Program-made: the position numbers and the translations under genes
Assembly (NCBI GenBank): GCA_051294375.1
Contig: CM119264.1
Span: 31,353,115-31,417,114 of the forward strand
DNA length: 64,000 nucleotides
Reading direction: 5' to 3'
Source of the DNA: Paraspadella gotoi
Lineage: Eukaryota; Chaetognatha
Shown here: in pieces, positions 21,561 to 32,899 of the stretch
Position numbering within the stretch: the first letter of the stretch is position 1
How the letters are laid out: each line of letters begins with the position of its first letter
Notes under the pieces: generated by a model
Seen by the model: the letters and a program-made list of their open reading frames with translations, nothing else
Database searches by the model: none
Told to the model about the DNA's origin: nothing

Positions 21561-21681
21561 TTGGATCACATTGGGTCATTCTCCCCAAATTCGACCCACG
21601 ATTCCTTCGCTCGTTTCCATTTTTTCCGTCACATCGACGAAGAGATTGAGAATCGAGATTTGCCGCAAAAAGGATTTTGCT

Positions 21682-21768
21682 TCAAACATTAATGTTGCTG
21701 CAAACGTTAATGTTGCTGTAATCATTAATGTTGCTGCAAACGTTAATGTTGCTGCAAACGGCGATTGA
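21682..21768 (+). repeat. 18-bp minisatellite (AATGTTGCTGCAAACGTT)
   Basis: About five units that keep an open frame (NVAANVNVAV...). Low complexity; not a gene. Confidence 0.85.
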
Positions 21769-22076
21769 GGGGAAAACGAATAACCGTAAATACGTATTTT
21801 CTCTCTCTCTCTCTCTCTCTCTCTCCACCTTTTATTTTTGAATTTATATGAAGGTAATAATTCGCTTCATGTTATTTTTAAAAGAAAGATGAAAATTTGT
21901 TTACATTTTTTAATATTAAATGATAATAATAAAAGTCGCTTTTATATTTATCAAAGTTTCACGTTTAAAGAGAAATAAATCCTCTTAGACTTAGCAATCT
22001 TTTTGTGTCAAAGTTTAGTTTGGGAGATTTATTTACTAAATGACTTGGTTAATTATTTGATATTATTTGATCTGAT

Positions 22077-22112
22077 AAAGGGAGAGAAAGAGAGAGAGAA
22101 AAAAAAAATAGT

Positions 22113-22145
<33 letters not shown>
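22077..22145. repeat. (GA)n microsatellite
   Basis: GA run split by an A-rich patch. Downstream, 22250-22335 holds two units of about 58 bases with GAGACAGAGA and ATGACATCAACA. Confidence 0.93.
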
Positions 22146-22147
<2 letters not shown>

Positions 22148-22339
22148 GAAAGGTTAATCTCCGGCAAATCTGTCGTTGATGACGAAAGATCCGAAGTTTC
22201 TTTTCCTCTGGATTCAGAGAAGCGAAGGTCGAGATTGAAGCGAGGTCGAATGGTGAGATAGAGACAGAGACGATGACATCAACAAGAGAAACAGACGTTG
22301 AAAGGTGAGATGGAGACAGAGAGAATGACATCAACATTA

Positions 22340-22800
22340 AAACGAAGACTTTTGACAATAAAAATCATTCATCAAACACGAAACAGATTCTCAAAAAACA
22401 AAAATATTTACATTTGTAAAGCAACAAACCTAGAATAAAATATTTGAATGTTAATTAGAAAACTAAATTATAAACACCATTAAAATTATTGGCACAATAG
22501 TAAAATATTATTTTATGAAAATTGTATCAAAAAATATTAAAAATGATCTAAAATGCTACAATATGTAAATTAGATAAAATCAACGATTAAGATATATAAA
22601 ACATGAACATAAAAAACAAAAAAACGAAACAAAAAGAAATAAAGAAAACAAATCCGAAACAAAATAATGATGAAAATTAAATCTTTGTTTTTTCTTTTTT
22701 TTTATTTTTTTCTTCTTTTCTTCTTTTTTTCTTTTTTTTTCTTAGTCGCATCTAACAACAAATTTATTCATCCTTTTTTACGAGAATCATAATCGTTATT
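22340..22800. other. AT-rich sequence, nothing recognised
   Basis: A-rich then T-rich simple sequence (poly-T/CTT 22688-22742). No frame or repeat family seen. Confidence 0.6.
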
Positions 22801-22915
22801 GAGAGAGAAAGATTACAGATGCAGACGACAGATGCAAAATGAGTGGAAGACGACAAGTGACAGATGCAACGACAAACAAGAGGGAAAAATATGTCTCGAC
22901 AAATACTATAAAATC

Positions 22916-22922
22916 TCTCTCG

Positions 22923-22953
<31 letters not shown>

Positions 22954-23777
22954 NNNNNNNNNNNNNNNNNNNNNNNNNNNNNNNNNNNNNNNNNNNNNNN
23001 NNNNNNNNNNNNNNNNNNNNNNNNNNNNNNNNNNNNNNNNNNNNNNNNNNNNNNNNNNNNNNNNNNNNNNNNNNNNNNNNNNNNNNNNNNNNNNNNNNNN
23101 NNNNNNNNNNNNNNNNNNNNNNNNNNNNNNNNNNNNNNNNNNNNNNNNNNNNNNNNNNNNNNNNNNNNNNNNNNNNNNNNNNNNNNNNNNNNNNNNNNNN
23201 NNNNNNNNNNNNNNNNNNNNNNNNNNNNNNNNNNNNNNNNNNNNNNNNNNNNNNNNNNNNNNNNNNNNNNNNNNNNNNNNNNNNNNNNNNNNNNNNNNNN
23301 NNNNNNNNNNNNNNNNNNNNNNNNNNNNNNNNNNNNNNNNNNNNNNNNNNNNNNNNNNNNNNNNNNNNNNNNNNNNNNNNNNNNNNNNNNNNNNNNNNNN
23401 NNNNNNNNNNNNNNNNNNNNNNNNNNNNNNNNNNNNNNNNNNNNNNNNNNNNNNNNNNNNNNNNNNNNNNNNNNNNNNNNNNNNNNNNNNNNNNNNNNNN
23501 NNNNNNNNNNNNNNNNNNNNNNNNNNNNNNNNNNNNNNNNNNNNNNNNNNNNNNNNNNNNNNNNNNNNNNNNNNNNNNNNNNNNNNNNNNNNNNNNNNNN
23601 NNNNNNNNNNNNNNNNNNNNNNNNNNNNNNNNNNNNNNNNNNNNNNNNNNNNNNNNNNNNNNNNNNNNNNNNNNNNNNNNNNNNNNNNNNNNNNNNNNNN
23701 NNNNNNNNNNNNNNNNNNNNNNNNNNNNNNNNNNNNNNNNNNNNNNNNNNNNNNCCTCCCTCTCTCTCTCTCTCTCC
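22916..23777. other. CT microsatellite around an 801-N gap
   Basis: CT run 22916-22953, N from 22954 to 23754, and a CT run resuming at 23757-23777. The array probably blocked assembly. Long frames that span it are made of X and SLSL only. Confidence 0.98.
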
Positions 23778-23884
23778 GCGCAAAAGGTCGATTCCATTAT
23801 TGCACCAATATTTCCGGTTTCGCGCGGAATTTTTCCTCCGCGTTTCGAATCCTGACTCTGGCATTTAGCGACTTTGCCCCAGGG

Positions 23885-24250
23885 TCGTTGGAGCATTCGG
23901 GGGTTGATAGAGCATTTGGTGGGTCGATTGGAGCTTTTGGTGGGTCGATTGGAGCATTTGTTTGGTTATTTGAAGCATTTCAGAGTTGATTGGAGCATTT
24001 GGCCGGTCGAGTGGAGCATTTGTTGGGTTGTTTGGAGCATTTGGTATGGTTTAGAGCATTTTCTGGGTTGATTAGAGCAATTTTGGATGACTAAAGCATT
24101 TGGGTGTTGACTGAAGCAATTAGGGGTTGACTGGAGCATTTGGTTGGTGGGTTGGAACATTTAGGGTTGTATGGAGTATTTGGCAGGATGATTGGAGCAT
24201 TGGGGGTATATTTGAGCTTTTAAGGGGTTCATTGGAGCATTTAAGAGTAT
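23885..24250 (+). repeat. Minisatellite with TTGGAGCATTTGG units
   Basis: About 15 units of 20-25 bases (TGGAGCATTTGGTGGGTCGA and variants), strongly diverged and so old. Confidence 0.88.
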
Positions 24251-24419
24251 TTAATAATTTAAAAATTTATTTAAAATAAAGAAAGTCCGACTTGTTTAGA
24301 ATTGGATGACTCGGTTTCGAACTCTTGACCTTTAAAGCGATAATCTGCGATTTGATCTCGATCCTGAAAGTGAAAATGATTCCTGGGGTGTGAGAGAGAT
24401 TTGTTACGGGTGGAGAAGA

Positions 24420-24690
24420 GAGGAAGGGGGGAGAGAGGAAAGAAAGAGAAGAGAAGAGAAGAGAAGAGAAGAGAAGAGAAGAGAAGAGAAGAGAAGGTAA
24501 GGCAAGTTAAAATGATTTAAAGAAAGACAAGGGGGAAGAATAAAGCGAGGGAGGAAGAAAAAGGAGGAAGAGAAGGAGGAGGGGGAGGAAGAGGAGGAAG
24601 AAAAAGGAGGAAGAGAAGGAGGAGGGGGAGGAAAAGGAGGAATAAAAAGGAGGAAGAGGAGGGGGAAGAAGAGGAGGAAAGAGAAATGGT
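24420..24690. repeat. Purine tract with (GAGAA)n pentamers
   Basis: GAGAA pentamers at 24445-24495, then GGAGGAAGA-type repeats (24530-24685) with a duplicated unit of about 55 bases. Confidence 0.92.
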
Positions 24691-24777
24691 TCTTCGTCCA
24701 AAGCGCAATAGGGTCAAATCGAAAAAAGAGACTGGGTTAAAAAGAAAAAAAGAAAAAAAAACGAGAAAGAAAGCGTC

Positions 24778-25385
24778 ATGTTGTTGTCTTCATCATCTTT
24801 GTCGTCATATTCGTCGTGGTCGTCATTTTCATCTTTTTCATCGTCGTCGTTGTCTTTATCTTCATCGTCTTCATCATCATCATCGTCGTCTTCTTCATCG
24901 TCGTCTTCATCGTCGTCTTCTTCATCGTCTTCATCATCGTCTTCCACACTAACTTCGCCCCCGCGGCGGAAATGGATAACGTCAAAATCTGCGAGAGTTG
25001 ATTAATGTCGTTGTTGTTGTCATCGCCCTTCTCCTCATCCTCCTCCTCCTCCTTTTCTTCCTCCTGATGACATCGTCGTCGTTCAATAATTGTTCTTCTT
25101 CCTCTTCGGAGCCAAATTAATACTCATGTCGTCTTCATCCTCATTGTCTTCATTGTCGTCGTCGTCGTTGTTGTTGTTGTCTTCATCTTCGTTGTCTTCA
25201 TCGTAGTCGTCGTCATCGTCTTCATCGTCGTCGTCGTCGTCTTCATCTTCGTTGTCTTCATCGTAGTCGTCGTCATCGTCTTCATCGTCATCGTCTTCAT
25301 CGTCATCGTCTTCATCTTCGTAGTCGTCGTCGTTTTCATCGTCGTCGTCGTCTTCATCGTCGTCGTTGTTGTCGTCTTCTTTTTC
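24778..25385. repeat. 600-bp GTC/ATC trinucleotide array
   Basis: Trinucleotides GTC, TTC and ATC alternate in higher-order blocks such as GTCGTCTTCATC. A non-repetitive island (24945-25005) and a CTC-rich patch (25030-25065) interrupt it. All frames give homopolymer-like S, D, I, V or MK/T peptides. One of more than ten arrays of this type in the window. Confidence 0.95.
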
Positions 25386-25419
25386 TTCAAACTTTATTTA
25401 CAGCCTCGTTTCTTTTCTT

Positions 25420-25570
25420 TTATTGTCTTTTCTTTTTTTCTTTTCTTTTTCTTTTCTTATATTTGTCTTTTCTTTTATTTTTCTTTTCTTTTAATGACTT
25501 TTCTTTTCTTTTCTTTTCTTTTCTTTTCTTTTCTTTTCTTTTCTTTTTCTTTTCTCTTATTGTCTTTTCT
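25420..25570. repeat. (TTTTC)n pentamer array
   Basis: TTTTC units for about 130 bases, cleanest at 25498-25545. Confidence 0.93.
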
Positions 25571-25758
25571 CTGAAAAAATTTTTTTCCTTTAATTTTTTA
25601 TATTTTTATTTAAAATCAAAGAAAAAAAAAGGAAAAAAAAGGGAAAAAAAAAGAAATTAAAATTTTCTTATACTTCATGTTTCGTTTAGGAAAGAATTGT
25701 TTTATATTTTGCAACGAATTATGTTAATTTGGTTCTTATGCCTTGCTTCCTCCGAAAT

Positions 25759-25808
<50 letters not shown>

Positions 25809-25832
25809 CTCTCTCACTCTCTCTCTCTCTCT
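25759..25832. repeat. (CT)n microsatellite plus (TA)n
   Basis: Pure CT run followed by a short AT run (25836-25858), just upstream of the LINE relic. Confidence 0.95.
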
Positions 25833-25929
25833 TCTATATATAATATATATATATATATGAATTACTCACAACATGTTAAAAAATTTTTTCCTTCAATACA
25901 ATTAAAATCCTTTCATTCCATATTTTGAT

Positions 25930-27390
25930 CTTGCTTCAAGTTGCTACTTCCCCGATACTTGGAAAATGCCAATATCCGTGTAATTCCTAAGCAGGGTAAA
26001 GATTCAACCAATCCTCGAAATTACAGACCAATTAGCCTGCTTTCTGTGCTCGGTAAGCTTCTGAAAGACTTATTTCCAGGTTTAATTATGATGCTTACAA
26101 TAGAAACAAAAGACGCGAATTACAATCAGGTTTTAAAAAAGGAAGATCCGCACCTGAAAACATACTTCGTCTCGTTGAAGATGCGCATTTTGGTTCAAAT
26201 AGAGGTGGAACAATCCTTGTCACGCTAGACTATGCAAAAGCTTTTGACAACATTTGGCATACACAGGTCTCATATACAAATTAATTAATATTAAACCTAC
26301 CATAGGCATGTTAAAAATAATTTGCTCATTTTTGACAAATAGAAAATTTCGTGTTGTTTCACGAGGAGAAAGTTCTGATTTGATTGACATTCTGTGTGGC
26401 TCCCACAAGGAGCAGTCCTAAGTCCAGAACTATTTGCGTTCTATATAAGAGGATCTCCCTATCATAAAACCACTTGCTATACAAAATGATTATTCATGCA
26501 CCAACCAACCACTAACAATCGACCTAAGACCAAGGTCATAGATAATGCCTCACAATATGCCGATGACTCTTCTGCCTGGTCAGTCTCACGAAACTTTAGA
26601 TGCAGCGTGTAGATCTCTACAAGCAACCTTCATCGCTGGAAGAATGGTGCAACACGTGGTTTTTAGGACTATGCCCACGGCAAAATCTAAATGTATCCTT
26701 TTTACAAGATGTCCTTCTTTAAAAAACTATGATGTAAAAAACTTTTTTTTATTCAATGAGAGAATCCTGGTTTGTGACACAGTATACTTTCTAGGATGTA
26801 CATTGACCAGAACTTACATGGACAACCCATATTAATGACTTATTTTTAAAGCAAAGTCGAAAATATTAGCAATTAATAGAATTTCTCGTTATATTACAGG
26901 AGATAATTTTAAATTAGTTCATCACTATTTCATCACTAGTAGTTTCATTGTTTTTATATCATCACCATGTTTTTATATCTGCTGGTTCTTATCACTGGGA
27001 AAAATTTTGATAAATTACAATTACGAGCAATAAAGTTTTTCATAAGTTTCCTATTCATATAGATCAAAATATTGCCTTGGATGCAGCAAGCATGATCCCA
27101 CTTACTGAATACGTAAAAAAATATCTGTAAAAGAATAAACGAATTATAAAACTAACTCATTATTTGATAGTATTATTCAGTAACATGCGATTAGTACTGT
27201 TATACAACTAATGTATCACCAATAGAACGCTTGTTGGGGTGGGATCGGGTTTCCAACAAAAATGTCTGCTTAAATTGTGAGTTAGAAAGAGCCCATGCCT
27301 ATTGTCCACTAGAATATTAGAATTGAATCAGTTGTTCAGTACCATGAAAACTCAAAAAACTATTAATACTTACAAATCATAGATAAGGTA
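25930..27390 (+). mobile_element. Jockey-like non-LTR retrotransposon relic (reverse transcriptase part)
   Basis: Only the reverse transcriptase and adjacent C-terminal region is recognisable; there is no endonuclease and no poly-A tail, so it is truncated at both ends. The order of RT signatures is intact although the frames are broken. The element lies between CT microsatellites (25759-25832 and 27457-27535). The family call rests on motif order and wording typical of jockey-clade LINEs of animals; CR1 is an alternative. Confidence 0.85.
25941..26870 (+). pseudogene. LINE reverse transcriptase, frameshifted
   Basis: The first block reads IPKQGKDSTNPRNYRPISLL followed by SVLGKLL, the fingers region typical of LINE RT. 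After a frameshift, motif A LDYAKAFDNIWH holds the first catalytic Asp (codon 26228-26230). Near 26400-26450 is the PQGAVLSPELFAFYI-like motif B. YADD, the catalytic motif C, is at 26556-26567. After another shift, the thumb-like region with CILFTRCPS and FLGCT follows. At least four frame changes separate these blocks, so it is inactive. Its ends are not defined by a start or stop codon. Confidence 0.85.
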
Positions 27391-27456
27391 GCTTTTTTAG
27401 GGCTGTTTAAAGTAACAAGCCTAAAGCTCGCACTTTGTTTTTCAAATTTCAAAAAT

Positions 27457-27463
27457 TCTCTCT

Positions 27464-27495
<32 letters not shown>

Positions 27496-27535
27496 ATCTC
27501 TCTCCTCTCACTGTCTCCTCTCTCTCTCTCTTCTT
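27457..27535. repeat. (CT)n microsatellite, interrupted
   Basis: CT runs with CTT and CTCA breaks, immediately after the LINE relic. Confidence 0.92.
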
Positions 27536-27629
27536 ATCTCCCTTAAGAAGAACGACATCACGCACACGCAACATAAACATAATTCCTTGCAAAATATAAA
27601 ACAATTTTTTTTAGAATCAAAATTGTTGT

Positions 27630-27636
27630 CATCATT

Positions 27637-27699
<63 letters not shown>

Positions 27700-27702
27700 G
27701 TG
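27630..27702. repeat. (ATC)n trinucleotide array
   Basis: More than 20 uninterrupted ATC units, which implies recent expansion. Confidence 0.97.
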
Positions 27703-27773
27703 ATAACCACCGAAGCTTCAACAAAATTGTATATTAAACCCCAGTCATGTATTGCGAACCTGGGGCTAAAAAA

Positions 27774-27775
27774 AC

Positions 27776-27846
<71 letters not shown>

Positions 27847-28475
27847 AGATAGAGAGAGAGACGTGCGGGCGAATCCCCTGACCGAAACACCATTTTTCTC
27901 TCTTGAGGAATTTTCGTCCTTAACGTTCGTCAATCGTAGGAAGGAAGGGAGAGAGGGAGAGAGGGAGGAAAGAAGGGAGGCTGGAAAAAGGGAGGGAGGA
28001 AAAAAGGGAGAGAGGGAGGAAGAGAGGAAGGGAGGGAGAGAGGGAGAAAGAGAGGGAGAGAGGAAGGAAAAAAGGGAAGGAAGAATAGGGGAGGTAGAGA
28101 AGGAGGGAGAAACACAGGGAGAGAGGGAGGGAGAGAGGAAGAGAGGGAGGGAGGGAGAGTGGAGGGAAGATAGGGAGGGAGGAAGGGAGAGAGGGGAGGG
28201 AGAGAGAGAGGGAGGAAGGGAGGTAGGGACACAGAAGAAGAGGCAGAGAAGGAGGGAAAGAGGGAAGAAGGACATGAAGGAGGGAAAGAGAGAAAGATGG
28301 ATGAAGGAGGGAGAGAGAAAGGGAGGGAGAGGGAGAGAAGAGCAAGAGAGGGAGTGAGAGAGAAAGAGAGGGAGAAAGTTAAAGAAGGAGAGAGGAAGGG
28401 AGGGAGAGAGAGAGGGAGAGAAGGAAGGAGGGAAGGAAGAAGGCAGAAACAGAAAGCGGGAGAGAGACCAGAGGG
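27774..28475. repeat. (GA)n then GGGAGA/GGAAGG purine tract
   Basis: GA run (27776-27845), an interlude of mixed sequence (27860-27940), then about 530 bases of GGGAGAGAGGGAGG-type purines. Long R/E/G and S/L/P frames are compositional. Confidence 0.93.
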
Positions 28476-28664
28476 TGAAGAGCGATTAAAAATTCCTTGT
28501 GAATATTGTCCATGTTTTGAAAATATTTCGCGAATTTTCTGTGAATAAATTGCTGTAGAGATATCTCGTTTTAAGAATTTCCGTAGTAGGTCTCGGGAAT
28601 GTCATGAGTATGTCTCAGGAATGTTATGAATATGTCTTAGGAATGTCTTTACTCTCGTAGACTC

Positions 28665-28845
28665 AGGGACCAAATTCCATCCAAAGAAGTTAAGATGTTT
28701 TTTTCCGCCAAAAAAGCGAAGTCGAGCGACGACAGAAAAAAATAACCCGAGAGGCAAAACAACCGCAGCCCGCCGCTGCCGTCGCCGTCGCAGCGGCTGC
28801 CGGCCGCAGCAGCTTCCGCTAAAAATAGTTTGATGTAATAATAGT
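28665..28845. other. GC-rich, CpG-rich island with alanine-coding frame
   Basis: A sharp GC island in AT-rich DNA. One + frame is open for about 38 codons without an ATG and ends in AAAVAVAAAAGRSSFR; another begins with ATG (28694) and gives 16 codons. It could be a fragment of an exon or promoter. No splice sites are convincing and no family is recognised. Confidence 0.3.
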
Positions 28846-29009
28846 CGATTTTATGGTAAAACCAGTGTAGACAATTTTGGGAATAAGTAAATTGTTTAAT
28901 GTATGAAAATATTTTAGAAGGTAGCGTTAACTTTGCAGCCTGGAGTTTTGAAAATACTTTAGAAAGTGGTTATACAATTTAAACATTTAATAAAAATATA
29001 TCATAATAA

Positions 29010-29155
29010 CACTATGATAGGGAAGGGGTCCAGCTATGTTATTTTCTCGTCAGAGTAATGGAGCTCTTAAAATAACCAAAGTTTGTCCAAAGTCAGGAGT
29101 AAGATATCTTATTTATTAAATGAATGGATAATTCTTGTGTTGTTTATGACAAGTT
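29010..29155 (+). repeat. Interspersed repeat family D, copy 1
   Basis: Shares GTCCAAAGTCAGGAGTAAGA and then TCTTATTTATTAAATGAA with 61740-61785, and in reverse with 58565-58600. The flanking sequence GGTCC..GTTATTTT is also shared. Non-coding, family unknown. Confidence 0.65.
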
Positions 29156-29249
29156 GAAAATTAAGGATAAGAAATAATTAAATAGATAAATTTTGGAAAA
29201 AAATATTATTTGGAAAATTTAGGCGAGATTTTTAGTAATGCCCTAACTT

Positions 29250-29340
29250 TGCGATGATTGTATCTTGATTGTTTCTTGATTGTATCTTGATTGTATCTTG
29301 ATTGTATCTTGATTGTATCTTGATTGTATCTTGATTGTAG
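29250..29340 (+). repeat. 11-bp minisatellite (TTGATTGTATC)
   Basis: About eight clean units; one has TTTC in place of TATC. Confidence 0.95.
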
Positions 29341-29400
29341 CGAAATACCGCAGAAAATTTGGCAAAATGCCGAAGAAGATACGAACGGTGACTCGAGCCA

Positions 29401-29560
29401 AGAAGAAAAAGAAGAAGAAGAAGAAGAAGAAGAAGAAGAAGAAGAAGAAGAAGAAGAAGAAGGAAGAAGAGAAGAGGGAAGGAGAGAAGAGGGAAGGAGA
29501 GAGGTGAGAAAGGAATTTGAGGGGAAAAGGAGCAAGGGGGAGAAGGGTAGAGGAGGAAGG
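29401..29560. repeat. (AAG)n array and purine tract
   Basis: AAG/GAA triplets (29405-29470) followed by GGGAAGGAGAGA-like repeats to about 29585. Confidence 0.93.
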
Positions 29561-29767
29561 GGGAGAAGGGTAGAGGAGCTAAGAAGGATAATTATCAAAA
29601 TCTGAGTGAAGAGAAATATTAATTATGTTGCCTCGTAAAAAAATAAATAAATAAAAAAAACAAAATATAAATATTTTGTTAGATTTCATCAAATCGAAAA
29701 ATTAATAATTTCAATGTTTTCTCTTGTTATCTTCCCTATTTAATTTTTAGTTCTGATATCATCGCAT

Positions 29768-29801
29768 GTTGTTTATCATCATGATGTTCATCATCATCAA
29801 G

Positions 29802-29842
<41 letters not shown>

Positions 29843-29843
29843 T

Positions 29844-29903
<60 letters not shown>

Positions 29904-29925
29904 GTCGTCGTCGTCGTCGTCTTTT
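29768..29925. repeat. (ATC)n array ending in (GTC)n
   Basis: About 45 ATC units with one ATT variant, ending in six GTC units. Frames give poly-D or poly-I only. Confidence 0.97.
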
Positions 29926-30169
29926 TTCATGTTTTTGTTAATGAGGTATTGTTTGGGTAAAAAAAAGAAATTAATTAGTTTTCATAAAGTAAAAAAAAAA
30001 AACGAATACAGAAGGAAATCGAATAAAAAAATTAAATTCTTGACATTAAAAACAAAAAAAAAAGAAGCAGAAAAGAAAAAAGAAAGCAGAAAAGAAAAAA
30101 AAGAAATAAAAGAAAAAAAAAAGAAAAAGGGAAAAATAAATTCGGGGGAAGATTTTCTTGTGTGTGTGT

Positions 30170-30173
30170 GAGT

Positions 30174-30251
<78 letters not shown>

Positions 30252-30395
30252 CGACAAAATCAGTTCTGAATAATCGCTGCTAATTTTGTCCAAAACGGAG
30301 GATCATGAGGAAAAGAAGGAGGAGGAGGAGGAAGAAGAGAAGGAAGAAGAGGAGGAGCAGGAGGAGGAAGAGGAGGAGAGGAGAGAATAGAAAAG
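30170..30395. repeat. (GA)n microsatellite and GGA/GAA purine tract
   Basis: GA from 30178 to 30249, then mixed sequence, then GGAGGAAGA-type repeats at 30310-30385. 29,950-30,140 upstream is an A-rich AAAGAAAA tract. Confidence 0.93.
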
Positions 30396-30399
30396 GAAA

Positions 30400-30905
30400 A
30401 AACATTAAAATAAACAAAACAAAGGAAAAATTATCTTTTGAAGAAAAATAACGAACAGCGAAAATTAAAAGAAAATATCAATAGTTTAGGTTTAAAATTT
30501 TAAAAATGAAATATTTTGACCAAAATCCAAATATAATAGTATTTAGAATGAAACTGAAAAAAAAAATATATATAAAAAGATTAATTGTACCCAGGTTTCA
30601 AGAATAAAGAACGAAAAAGAAAAATGTTATGGTTTAAAAAAAAAACAACAATTTTATCTAAAATTCTGAGTCGGAAATTTATTATTTTTGGGGGCAAAAG
30701 TTCAAATTTCTTCGCCGAAAATGGATTTTTCTCTCTTTATAAAAAAAAAAAGAAAAAAAGTGAAAAATAAAGTAATAATTTAAAAAAACATTTTATCTTT
30801 AAATATAATCAATCCAGATTACAAGGTAAAACCATAGCAAGACTCTTCAGTCCTTTTTCTCAGTCTATTAATAACAACAAGAACGGAAATTCAAATGTTT
30901 TTTTC
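30400..30905. other. A-rich intergenic sequence, nothing recognised
   Basis: A-rich with short frames only; no repeat family or RNA gene seen. Confidence 0.6.
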
Positions 30906-30912
30906 ACCGCAC

Positions 30913-31122
30913 TGACTTTCTTAGCCTGTATATTTATGACAAGCACTGTATCGGAATTTTACATTTTTTTGATTTTATAGTTTTAGAATTATCTGAAGGC
31001 GGCGCTAGCAGTCACTCTCTTTCTGTCTTAACAAATGAGCAACCTACCAATCGACCAACCGACCGACCGACCAAAAAGTGACTTATAGAGTTGCTCCGCA
31101 AGTACTCTCGGCGCAACTAAAA
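30913..31122 (+). mobile_element. Family B interspersed repeat, copy 1
   Basis: Contains TTTTAGAATTATCTGAAGG followed by CGGCGCTAGCAGTC, then CTGTCTTAACAAATGAGCAA, a (GACC)n core (about 31048-31070) and GACTTATAGAGTTGC. It ends with an imperfect hairpin (31088-31117) and CTAAAA. The same order occurs at 59488-59675 (+) and 62530-62792 (minus). No coding capacity. Its terminus resembles that of family A. Confidence 0.75.
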
Positions 31123-31190
31123 CGATCAGTCTCCTCACAGTCTAGTTCACTCCCTGTGCACTTGGCTTCCTTATAAATAAAGAAGCATAA
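31123..31190 (-). repeat. Possible family D fragment
   Basis: CTCACAGTCTAGTTCACTCC resembles CTCACAGTCTCGTTTATTCA at 58650-58669, which continues family D at that locus. It abuts the hairpin end of the family B copy. Weak. Confidence 0.35.
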
Positions 31191-31194
31191 CGTT

Positions 31195-31850
31195 TTATAA
31201 AGCTGTTTCAATATTATAAAACGACTTCCCTATTTTACGTAGTTAATTCATTTAACCAACATAAATTATATAATAAATCCTTATTTTTAGAAAAGAAATA
31301 AATATATGCAAATTAGTTTGTAGAACGAAGCTGAAGAAAACAAATGATCCGTTCAATAATCAATGTGTCAGGAATAATTTGTACAATTTGACTTCGGCCC
31401 ATTCTTACAATACAATATAATAAAATACAATAAATTACAATAAAATACGCCTCACTTTAAAATTATTTTTCATTTTTCGTCAAAATCCAACGATTTTCTT
31501 GCAAAATGTTTTTTCCTTCGGCAAATTTTTTTCTCTAAAGTTTTTGTGGTTGGAATTCTTGACTCATGATTTTCGCTGGTGTCCTGGAGTTTTATTTATA
31601 TAAAAGTATCTTACTCTTTTATAAATGCACTTTGTATTAAATAAAAATTTTGATCTTTGGCCTGGTTTTTCTGAATCTTTTTTATCCGGACAAAATAAGT
31701 TTATTAACTTGATCAAAATAGTATTTTATTCATCACTTTCCTGCAAAATATGATAAGTATGAAAAATACATTTTCCAAACTTCAATTTTCATGACTCTGT
31801 ATTTTTCAAGATACTATAATTCCGGTTCGGTATTCAAAAAGTCATCAGTC
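31195..31850. other. AT-rich intergenic sequence
   Basis: Only a small AATACAATAAA-type repeat (31408-31448) stands out. No gene seen. Confidence 0.6.
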
Positions 31851-31867
31851 TGGCGCCGTCGTCGTCA

Positions 31868-31905
<38 letters not shown>

Positions 31906-31912
31906 ATCACCA
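31851..31912. repeat. (GTC/ATC)n array
   Basis: About 20 trinucleotides alternating GTC and ATC. Confidence 0.95.
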
Positions 31913-32018
31913 TTAAGGTTTGGAGCATCAAAGTTGTGGAGTCAATGGGCAAGGGTCGCAATCATTGGGATATTTTGATTCCATGAGTGTTGATGTTGCA
32001 ATCAGAGAAAGACAGATG

Positions 32019-32032
32019 GTTGTCATGGCTAC
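32019..32032. promoter_or_regulatory. X-box-like motif
   Basis: GTTGTCATGGCTAC matches the X-box palindrome at 12 of 14 positions. No exon or CpG island is visible beside it; it may be chance or a distal site. Confidence 0.3.
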
Positions 32033-32291
32033 GGAATCAAGATTACTTGTTTTACTATATTAGACTAAATTATACAACAATTTTAAAATGAATAAGTATT
32101 AGATTTAACTATTATTTATTTCATATTTAATTATGTTATCGGGAGAGAGATGTAAGTGTTGACTTCTGATATTAGATATTAGTTTATATATTAATCTAAT
32201 TAGATCTTAGTCAGCCTTCTTGTTATGAAGTCATTTATTGAGAAATATATTTTTCATTATTTATTTTTATTTTTCTCTGTCAGAATCTATC

Positions 32292-32453
32292 TTCAACATC
32301 ATCACCATCATCATCGTTATCATCATCATCATCATCATCATCATCATCGTTATCATTATAAACATCATCATCATCATCATCATCATTATCAACATCATCA
32401 TCATCATCATCAGCAGCAGTAGCAGCATCATCGTTATCATCATCATCATCGTT

Positions 32454-32498
<45 letters not shown>

Positions 32499-32505
32499 GT
32501 TATCA
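32292..32505. repeat. (ATC)n array with GTT and AGC variants
   Basis: About 210 bases of ATC units with regular CGTTATC interruptions and a short GCAGCAGTAGCA block (32410-32427). Confidence 0.97.
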
Positions 32506-32564
32506 TTAGCGACTTCGTTGGTCACAAAACGAGGAAATCCCGACGTCATAAACAAAAGGTCAGT

Positions 32565-32625
32565 TTTGACGAATTGGGGTCAGCCGGGGTCAAAGGGGTC
32601 AGAAAAGTTCAGAAAAGGTCAGAAT
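32565..32625 (+). repeat. Short GGGGTCAGAAAAG-type repeat
   Basis: Four or five units of 10-13 bases with GGTCAGAAAAG. Confidence 0.7.
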
Positions 32626-32734
32626 GAGTCGGGGCGAAAGTGACCCGACGACCGAATTTCGTTGGGGAAGCATTTATAGAAAATGCATGAGGAACAAAGC
32701 CAGGTATTCATGGAGAGAGAGAACGACTCCCTCT

Positions 32735-32735
<1 letters not shown>

Positions 32736-32792
<57 letters not shown>

Positions 32793-32806
32793 CTCTCTCG
32801 CTCTCT
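32736..32806. repeat. (CT)n microsatellite
   Basis: CT run with two CG interruptions near its end. Confidence 0.96.
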
Positions 32807-32899
32807 TCCACCCACAAGAACTCCCCTTGTTTTCTCCGTTATACTGCGCCTTTCATCCAGTGGCGGTCGGTTTTTACGGTTCCCGCTGTAAAAAAAAGT

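Noticed and set aside
22764-23989. Frames of 338-396 codons across 22.8-23.9 kb and 238-326 codons across 34.8-35.9 kb
   Set aside because: Most residues are N-gap; the rest is microsatellite.
26220-26408. Minus-strand 62-codon frame inside the LINE relic
   Set aside because: Antisense shadow of the RT motif A-B region.
29736-29960. Poly-D, poly-I and poly-N proteins from ATC/GAC/CAA arrays
   Set aside because: Products of pure triplet repeats, with no flanking coding sequence.
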